NCBI GenBank assembly: GCA_026418655.1
Contig: JAOAAW010000167.1
Location: 1-7,163 of the forward strand
Direction: 5' to 3'
Source: a bacterium
GTDB lineage: Bacteria; Ratteibacteria; UBA8468; B48-G9; DTJG01
DNA: 7,163 nt
The notes beneath the pieces are model-generated. The model saw only the letters and a list, made by a program, of their open reading frames with translations, was not told the DNA's origin and did not search any database. How positions within the stretch are numbered: position 1 is the first letter of the stretch; every line of letters begins with the position of its first letter. Below are positions 1 to 4,962 of the stretch, one piece after another. A program made the position numbers and the translations under genes.

Positions 1-384
1 GTGCTGGGAGTAACCGCTGTTGGCAAAGAACTTGTCCGGGATGCAAGATATATGCGGCTTGCGTGCAGGATCTGTGCAGAACTTGGCGCAAGTTTTGTAA
101 AAACTTATTATGTAGAACCCGATTTTGAAACAGTAACCGCAAGTTGTCCTGTGCCGATAGTCATAGCAGGCGGAAAAAAAATTCCTGAACTGGATGCATT
201 AAAGATGGCTTATAACGCAATTCAGCAGGGTGCTTGCGGGGTTGATATGGGACGCAACATATTCCAGGCAGAAAATCCAGCCGCAATGATACAGGCAGTA
301 AGAATGGTTGTGCATAAAAATGCAAGGCCTGAGCAGGCTTACGAGTATTACAGAGAACATATTGCAAAACATAAAAAGGAATAA
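1..384 (+). CDS. LsrF-like class I aldolase/thiolase, C-terminal part (5' end outside window)
   Basis: This is the C-terminal 127 residues of a DhnA/DeoC-type class I aldolase, closest by eye to LsrF, the thiolase that acts on the phosphorylated autoinducer-2 product 3-hydroxy-2,4-pentanedione 5-phosphate. Family members are about 290 residues, so roughly 160 are missing; the GTG at base 1 is an internal Val, since the preserved pattern (VTAVGKE, then RDARY) is mid-protein in LsrF. Visible marks are the Schiff-base lysine in VKTYY (Lys35 of the visible part), the IAGGKK strand (55-60) and the VDMGRNIFQ phosphate-binding segment (81-89). The enzyme should be cytosolic and form a (beta/alpha)8 barrel. 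It is followed after 2 bases by an epimerase-like gene and then a dehydrogenase, with no other lsr gene in view, so a sugar-phosphate aldolase role is as likely as AI-2 processing. Family assignment is firm; the substrate is not. Confidence 0.88.
   Translation: MLGVTAVGKELVRDARYMRLACRICAELGASFVKTYYVEPDFETVTASCPVPIVIAGGKKIPELDALKMAYNAIQQGACGVDMGRNIFQAENPAAMIQAVRMVVHKNARPEQAYEYYREHIAKHKKE
376..380 (+). promoter_or_regulatory. Ribosome-binding site of the epimerase-like gene
   Basis: AAGGA lies 6 bases before the ATG at 387, inside the last codons of the upstream aldolase gene. It supports this start and translational coupling of the two genes. Confidence 0.6.
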
Positions 385-386
385 AG

Positions 387-1121
387 ATGGTAAAACTGAA
401 TTTTCACCAATATCTCAGGTCACTTACACCAACCTTAAGTGTCGGCATAACAGCGGCAAATTTTATGCATCTTGAAGATGAAATCAAAAAATTGGAAAAC
501 ACAGGGGTTGAAATTCTTCATTTTGATGTCATGGACGGGGTTTTTTGCCCTGAAATGACCATTGGCGCTTCATTTGTAAAAAAAGTTAAAACAAAATTTA
601 TAAAAGATGTCCATCTAATGGTTGTAGAACCTTTCAACAAAATTAACCAATTCGTGAAAGCAGGCGCTGACATTATAACAATTCATTATGAAGCATGTCC
701 TGCTCATATACATGCAGTTTTACAGGAAATAAAAAAATTTGAAAATATCAATGACCCTGAAAGAGAGATAAATGCTGGTGTTGCAATAAATCCTGGAACA
801 CCTGTTGAATTTTTGAAGGGAGTGCTTGATGTTGTTGATATGATTACAATCCTTGCGGTAAATCCTGGCTGGGAAAATCAGAGCTTTCTGAAAATGACAG
901 GTGAAAAAATGGAAAAAGCGATTTCTCTGATAAATGAATCACAGAGAGATATTCTATTGTGTATTGATGGTGGAATTACAAAAGAAAATATCGTTGATGT
1001 TTCTCACATGGCGCCTGATATTGTTGTTGCTGGAAGGGCCATATTTGAAGGAAATATTTCAGAAAATGCAAGTATGTTTCTTGATATTTTGAAAAAAGGA
1101 AGGAGCAAGGCAATATCATGA
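387..1121 (+). CDS. Ribulose-phosphate 3-epimerase family protein, divergent active site
   Basis: This 244-residue protein is a TIM-barrel epimerase of the Rpe/AlsE family, whose members invert C3 of ketopentose or ketohexose phosphates. The metal and catalytic residues are all visible: His45 and Asp47 in HFDVMDG, His76 in DVHLM, and Asp194 in IDGGI; Asp47 and Asp194 would be the acid/base pair. The substrate-facing loops differ from ordinary Rpe. The first strand reads VGITAANF where Rpe has PSILSADF, the loop after the third Met site is LAVNPGWENQ instead of MTVNPGFGGQ, and the last phosphate loop is AGRAIF instead of AGSAIF. With about 15 extra N-terminal residues it is slightly longer than typical Rpe (about 220). 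It sits 2 bases after an LsrF-like aldolase and overlaps a dehydrogenase start, which suggests a dedicated catabolic epimerase, not the housekeeping pentose-phosphate enzyme. The family call is strong; ribulose-5-phosphate as substrate is doubtful. Confidence 0.87.
   Translation: MVKLNFHQYLRSLTPTLSVGITAANFMHLEDEIKKLENTGVEILHFDVMDGVFCPEMTIGASFVKKVKTKFIKDVHLMVVEPFNKINQFVKAGADIITIHYEACPAHIHAVLQEIKKFENINDPEREINAGVAINPGTPVEFLKGVLDVVDMITILAVNPGWENQSFLKMTGEKMEKAISLINESQRDILLCIDGGITKENIVDVSHMAPDIVVAGRAIFEGNISENASMFLDILKKGRSKAIS
1101..1105 (+). promoter_or_regulatory. Ribosome-binding site of the SDR gene
   Basis: AGGAG lies 12 bases before the ATG at 1118, with a second weaker AAGG 7 bases before it. 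The ATG overlaps the TGA of the preceding gene (ATGA), so reinitiation is likely too. Confidence 0.5.
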
Positions 1122-1948
1122 TACCTGAACCCGAATGTAAGTATGATTTGAAAAACAGGGTTGCACTGGTTACAGGAGCAGCAGGTGCAATAGGTGCGGG
1201 AATATGCAGGGGATTTTTGCGTTCAAATGCAAGAGTTGCTGCCACAGACATTTCAAAACAACGGCTTGATGAACTTGTTGTAGAATTTCAGCAACAATAC
1301 TACGATAGAATTACAGGTATCATAATGGATGTTACAAATCTGGAAAGTGTCTCTAAAGGAATTAAAAAAACAGTTGAAATTTTTGGTTCTCTTGATATTG
1401 CTGTTATCAACGCAGGAATTGCCCATGTTTCAACTCTCAAAGATATGGACATTGATGAATTCCAAAAACTTGAGACGGTCAATATTGAAGGAACACTTCT
1501 GATGCTGAAAGAACTCGCAGGGCATTTTGAGAAACAAAACACAGGCGGAGATATCATTCTCATCTCAACAAAAAATGTTTTTTCGCCAGGGGCTTCTTTT
1601 GGAGCATACAGTGCAACTAAGGCAGCAGCCCATCAACTTGCAAGAGTGGCAAGTTTGGAGCTTGCTCAGATTGGAGTGAGGGTTAATATGGTAGCACCTG
1701 ATGCAGTATTTTCTGATGGTACAAGAAAATCAGGATTGTGGGAAAAAATCGGTCCTGACAGAATGAAGGCAAGGGGTCTTGATGAAAAAGGTCTTGAAGA
1801 ATACTACAGAAACAGAAATCTGCTGAAAGCAAGAATTACACCTGACCATGTTGCAAATGCAGTGCTGTTTTTTGCCTCCAGACAAACCCCAACAACAGGC
1901 GCAACAATACCTGTTGATGGAGGGCTACCTGACGCCACGCCAAGATAA
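1118..1948 (+). CDS. Short-chain dehydrogenase resembling the C-terminal half of bifunctional RhaD
   Basis: A 276-residue classical SDR oxidoreductase. It shows the Rossmann motif TGAAGAIG (19-26), an Asp at the end of strand 2 (Asp44 in ATDIS) that favours NAD(H) over NADP(H), the DVTN turn (71-74), NAG (98-100), and the tetrad Asn122, Ser150, Tyr164 and Lys168 (YSATK). The second half carries blocks I know from the dehydrogenase domain of fused rhamnulose-1-phosphate aldolase/lactaldehyde dehydrogenase proteins (RhaD, Bacillus YuxG type): STKNVFSPG, LEEYYRNRNLLKARI, FFASRQTPTTGAT and the terminal VDGGLPDA. Here it is free-standing, with no class II aldolase domain in front, and the upstream aldolase is of class I. 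A likely role is NAD-dependent oxidation or reduction of a small aldehyde or sugar phosphate made by that aldolase; lactaldehyde is possible by homology. Expected to be cytosolic. Fold and cofactor class are firm, the substrate is inferred. Confidence 0.9.
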   Translation: MIPEPECKYDLKNRVALVTGAAGAIGAGICRGFLRSNARVAATDISKQRLDELVVEFQQQYYDRITGIIMDVTNLESVSKGIKKTVEIFGSLDIAVINAGIAHVSTLKDMDIDEFQKLETVNIEGTLLMLKELAGHFEKQNTGGDIILISTKNVFSPGASFGAYSATKAAAHQLARVASLELAQIGVRVNMVAPDAVFSDGTRKSGLWEKIGPDRMKARGLDEKGLEEYYRNRNLLKARITPDHVANAVLFFASRQTPTTGATIPVDGGLPDATPR

Positions 1949-2593
1949 TCAGGAGGAAAAAATGTCAAAAAGATTTGTTGCAATTACAAGGTGTCCTGTT
2001 GAATTGGGATGGACTGGCTCAGGACAAAATGTTTCACTATCTCTGTATTTCAGCTGTCTTTGAAAAATCTCCTGCAGTTTTAGAATTTTTGTATTGAAAT
2101 TCTTAGCCATTTTTCTCACAACTGCAATATATCCCTGCAACTCTTTCAAAACCCTGTTCCGCCATGCATCCGAGCCATCAGCACTTATATAAAATGGTTC
2201 AAGCAGAACAATGCCGCAGTTCAATTTTTTCTTTGTTCTTAAAAGGAGCTCAGTGTATCTCTTTTCAAACCTTTCAGGTATGCATTCCTGCCAATCAGGA
2301 CTTTCTCTCAATACATGGTGAAGGTCATTAATACCTATAAGAATTGTGAGCCAGTCAGGTTTGTGATAGAACACATCATCTTCCCATCTATTCTCAAGAT
2401 CAATAATTGTATTTCCGCTTATTCCTTTATTTATAATCGTGATTTTTCTTTCAGGATATCTGGCTAAAATCAGGTCATTGAAAAATTTCACATAACCATT
2501 TCCAAGCGGTGCAAACTCTGTCCGTCTTCCACAATCAGTGATACTATCTCCGATGCAAACAACCTTTTGACCATCATTTATCGCAAATCCCAT
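1949..2593 (-). CDS. SGNH/GDSL-type hydrolase (esterase family), cytosolic
   Basis: A 214-residue SGNH hydrolase, a normal size for the small single-domain lipase/acyl-esterase group. Block I is IGDSITD with nucleophile Ser17, block II gives the oxyanion Gly58 in GISGN, block III gives Asn89 in GIND, and block V is VHPNSTGH with His195. In most relatives the residue three before this His is the catalytic Asp (DxxH); here it is Glu192 (EPVH). No signal peptide is seen, so it probably works inside the cell, for example removing acetyl or other acyl groups from imported sugars. It is the last gene of the minus-strand block, 12 bases after a nucleotide-sugar epimerase. AGGAG at 2603-2599 supports this start. 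Its stop codon directly abuts the stop of the converging dehydrogenase gene. The family is clear; ester substrate and actual activity are unknown. Confidence 0.88.
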   Translation of the reverse strand: MGFAINDGQKVVCIGDSITDCGRRTEFAPLGNGYVKFFNDLILARYPERKITIINKGISGNTIIDLENRWEDDVFYHKPDWLTILIGINDLHHVLRESPDWQECIPERFEKRYTELLLRTKKKLNCGIVLLEPFYISADGSDAWRNRVLKELQGYIAVVRKMAKNFNTKILKLQEIFQRQLKYRDSETFCPEPVHPNSTGHLVIATNLFDIFSS

Positions 2594-2598
2594 AATAT

Positions 2599-2603
2599 CT
2601 CCT
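2599..2603 (-). promoter_or_regulatory. Ribosome-binding site of the GDSL hydrolase gene
   Basis: AGGAG on the minus strand lies 5 bases before the ATG at 2593, in the 12-base gap after the upstream epimerase stop. It fixes the GDSL start. Confidence 0.6.
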
Positions 2604-2605
2604 GG

Positions 2606-3577
2606 TCAATCTTTCAGAATGATATTTCCAACGATGTTCCAGTTTTCAATGCACCAGTCAATTGTTGCTTTAATCCCCTGTTCAAGGGACACTTCTGGTT
2701 TCCATCCAAGAATTTTCTCTGCTTTTGAAATATCTGCCCATGTCGCAGGAATATCACACTGTGGAAATGGCTTGTGGATAATCTGTGCCTTTTTCCCGAG
2801 GTATTTTTCAATCAATGAGATCGTTTGGTTTATAGTGTATGGACTGTTCCCACCAAGATTTATAATCTCAAAACCAATTTTTTTCAACCCCAGAAGCGTT
2901 CCCCTTGCAACATCAGAAACATATGTAAAATCTCTACTCTGATTGCCATCACCATAAACAGTAATTGGGCTTTCTTCATTTATCAGTTTGATAAATTTGA
3001 AGATGCTTAAATCTGGCCTGCCAGCAGGTCCATAAACAGTGAAATATCTGAAGATTGTTATATCAATCCCGTATAAAAAGTGATATGTATAGCAGCTTAC
3101 TTCTGCTGCCTTTTTTGATGCTGCATAAGGAGAAATTGGAGTATTGACCGCAAGTGTTTCTGAAAAAGGCATCTTCTGGCCCGCATATAATGATGATGTT
3201 GAAGCAAGAATGAATTTTTTTACATCATATTTCTGGCATAATGAAAGCAGGTTGAGATTTCCCATTACATTGGTTTCAAAGTAGATAAACGGATTTTCAA
3301 TACTTGCCCTTACTCCTGCCCTTGCTGCTAAATTGATAACTGCTTCCGGCTTAAAAAGTTTGAAAATTTCGTCCAATTCATTCCTGTTCCTGATATCAAC
3401 CTGTCTGAATTCAAAATTTTTCTCTTTTTTTAAATCTTCAAGCCGCCAGTATTTCAACCTGACATCATAATAATCATTGATATCATCTATACCAAGAATG
3501 AAATTATCATCTTTCAATGCTGTTTTTGCTGTGTGCCATCCAATAAAACCCGCGCATCCGGTTAATAGAATTTTCAT
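2606..3577 (-). CDS. NAD-dependent nucleotide-sugar epimerase, UDP-glucuronate 4-epimerase-like
   Basis: A 323-residue extended SDR, full length for the family. The N-terminal NAD-binding motif is TGCAGFIG (6-13), followed by GIDDINDYYD, a segment typical of UDP-glucuronate/UDP-galacturonate 4-epimerases. Further marks are INLAARAGVR (81-90), the Ser/Thr-rich catalytic strand ASTSSLY (125-131), YAASK with Tyr151 and Lys155, FRYFTVYGPAGRPDL (176-190) and the RDFTYVSD block (215-222). It should interconvert epimers of a UDP- or dTDP-sugar in the cytosol, feeding surface polysaccharide or using a sugar from breakdown. Its start overlaps the stop of the upstream MBL gene (ATGA), with GGAG at 3586-3583 as ribosome-binding site. 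The GRPDL signature favours a UDP-uronate epimerase over GalE, but dTDP-sugar dehydratase-like or other epimerase roles cannot be excluded. Confidence 0.87.
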   Translation of the reverse strand: MKILLTGCAGFIGWHTAKTALKDDNFILGIDDINDYYDVRLKYWRLEDLKKEKNFEFRQVDIRNRNELDEIFKLFKPEAVINLAARAGVRASIENPFIYFETNVMGNLNLLSLCQKYDVKKFILASTSSLYAGQKMPFSETLAVNTPISPYAASKKAAEVSCYTYHFLYGIDITIFRYFTVYGPAGRPDLSIFKFIKLINEESPITVYGDGNQSRDFTYVSDVARGTLLGLKKIGFEIINLGGNSPYTINQTISLIEKYLGKKAQIIHKPFPQCDIPATWADISKAEKILGWKPEVSLEQGIKATIDWCIENWNIVGNIILKD

Positions 3578-4962
3578 TCTAACTCCACTGTTAAACCATA
3601 CTCAGCAATACTTGCTGATATTAAAAGTTTTTCATAAAAAATCTTTTTCAATGTTTCTATGGCAATATCTTCACCATGTACAAGAAAGGTATTCTGCGGC
3701 ATTTTTTTAAGAGATGATAGCCACCACAATATTTCATTCTGGTCAGCATGAGAAGAAAATCCATTAACCTGGACAATGTTTGCCCTCACCTGCCTCTGTT
3801 CTCCAAGTATTCTTACCTGTGTTTTTCCGCTAACAATCTCCCTTCCAAGAGTACCTGTGGCCTGATAACCTATGAACATAATTGTGCTTTCCGGTCTACT
3901 GATATTGGTAACAAGGTGATGTTTTATTCTACCGCCTGTACACATTCCTGAGCCAGCAATGATAATAACAGAACCTCTGACATGGTTTATTGATTTAGAT
4001 TGTTCCACTGTTTCAGTTGGATGGAGCAAAGCCATTTCAAAAGGACTTTCATCAAGATTCTTCAGAGAATCCCTCAAAAATTCAGGATATCTTTTGAAAA
4101 CTTCTGTTACCTTTATAGCCATGGGACTATCAATGAATGTCAAAAGATGTGGAATCCTGTCCTGGTCTAACAGTTTTTTTATGCAGTATAAAAATTCCTG
4201 TGTTCTTTCTATAGCGAAACTTGGAACAACGATATTACCGCCATCCTGAGCTGTACGGTTAATTGTTTGAGCAACTGTCTCGTAGCATACATAATCAGAT
4301 TCATGAAATCTGTCTCCGTAGGTTGATTCAATAACAAGATAGTCAATTTTCTCAAATCTTTCTGGTTCTGGCAATAGCGGTCTTCCAGGTCTTCCAAGGT
4401 CTCCAGTAAAAACAAAGTTTTTCCCGGTTCTCTTTTCGATAAACTCAAAAATAACAGAGCCAAGGATGTGACCTGCATTATGACATTTCAGTGCAAGGTT
4501 CTCTGAAATATCAATCTTATCATTGCAGGGTATCTGTTGAAATTGGTCAAATATATTGTATACATCATCAACCGTATAAAGCGGTATATCCGGATGCGAT
4601 GGTTTTTTACCTTTCAGCTCATGTCTGCGCCTTTTTTTCTCAGCATCTTCCTGATACAGTTGTGCAGCATCAAGAAGCGCAATCTTGGCTATCTCAATTG
4701 TTGGCGCTGTTGCATAAATTGGTCCTCTAAATCCTTCCTTAGCCAATCTGGGAAGAAATCCGCAATGGTCAAGATGTGCATGTGTTAGAAAAACACCATC
4801 AATCGTTGAAGGATTTATTGGAAACGGATCCCAGTTTCTTGTTAAAAATTCTCTCTCCTGATATATACCACAATCTATCAGGAAATTTTTCCCATTGACG
4901 CTCAATAGGTGCCTGGAGCCAGTAACATTTCTTGTGGCACCCAAAAAGCTAATAGAAAACAT
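3574..4962 (-). CDS. Metallo-beta-lactamase/beta-CASP protein with RNA-specificity domain
   Basis: A 462-residue MBL-fold hydrolase of the beta-CASP group, resembling the Thermus TTHA0252 and archaeal CPSF73-like nucleases. All zinc-site motifs are present: Asp30 (LIDCG), HAHLDH (61-66), His165 in AGHILGS, Asp188 in GDLGR, and the final His429 in LVHGE. The beta-CASP insert has motif A Glu212 (ESTYGDR), motif B GSGMCTGGRIKHH (337-349) and motif C His405 (SSHADQ). Known relatives cut or trim RNA as endo- or 5'-exonucleases in the cytoplasm. A charged, Lys/Arg-rich stretch (about 107-123) lies between the MBL core strands. The start ATG shares one base with the stop of the upstream gene (TAATG), with AAGGA 6 bases before it, and its own stop overlaps the next gene. 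An RNA-processing enzyme among carbohydrate genes is odd; it may simply ride in the operon. Fold and metal site are certain, the RNA target is unknown. Confidence 0.92.
   Translation of the reverse strand: MFSISFLGATRNVTGSRHLLSVNGKNFLIDCGIYQEREFLTRNWDPFPINPSTIDGVFLTHAHLDHCGFLPRLAKEGFRGPIYATAPTIEIAKIALLDAAQLYQEDAEKKRRRHELKGKKPSHPDIPLYTVDDVYNIFDQFQQIPCNDKIDISENLALKCHNAGHILGSVIFEFIEKRTGKNFVFTGDLGRPGRPLLPEPERFEKIDYLVIESTYGDRFHESDYVCYETVAQTINRTAQDGGNIVVPSFAIERTQEFLYCIKKLLDQDRIPHLLTFIDSPMAIKVTEVFKRYPEFLRDSLKNLDESPFEMALLHPTETVEQSKSINHVRGSVIIIAGSGMCTGGRIKHHLVTNISRPESTIMFIGYQATGTLGREIVSGKTQVRILGEQRQVRANIVQVNGFSSHADQNEILWWLSSLKKMPQNTFLVHGEDIAIETLKKIFYEKLLISASIAEYGLTVELE

Noticed and set aside
1..3. GTG at base 1 as the true start of the aldolase gene
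   Set aside because: The protein would lack over half of the (beta/alpha)8 barrel; the homologous region in LsrF is mid-protein, so the gene is cut by the window edge.
1893..1916. Perfect 7-base inverted repeat CAACAGG/CCTGTTG with a 10-base loop near the end of the dehydrogenase gene, a possible terminator or attenuator
   Set aside because: It lies wholly within conserved coding sequence (TTGATIPVDGG region), is not G+C-rich and has no following T-run, so it is more simply explained by codon content.
1928..1953. CCTGA/TCAGG inverted repeat spanning the convergent stop codons
   Set aside because: Only 5 base pairs with a 16-base loop and no T-run on either strand; too weak to call a bidirectional terminator.
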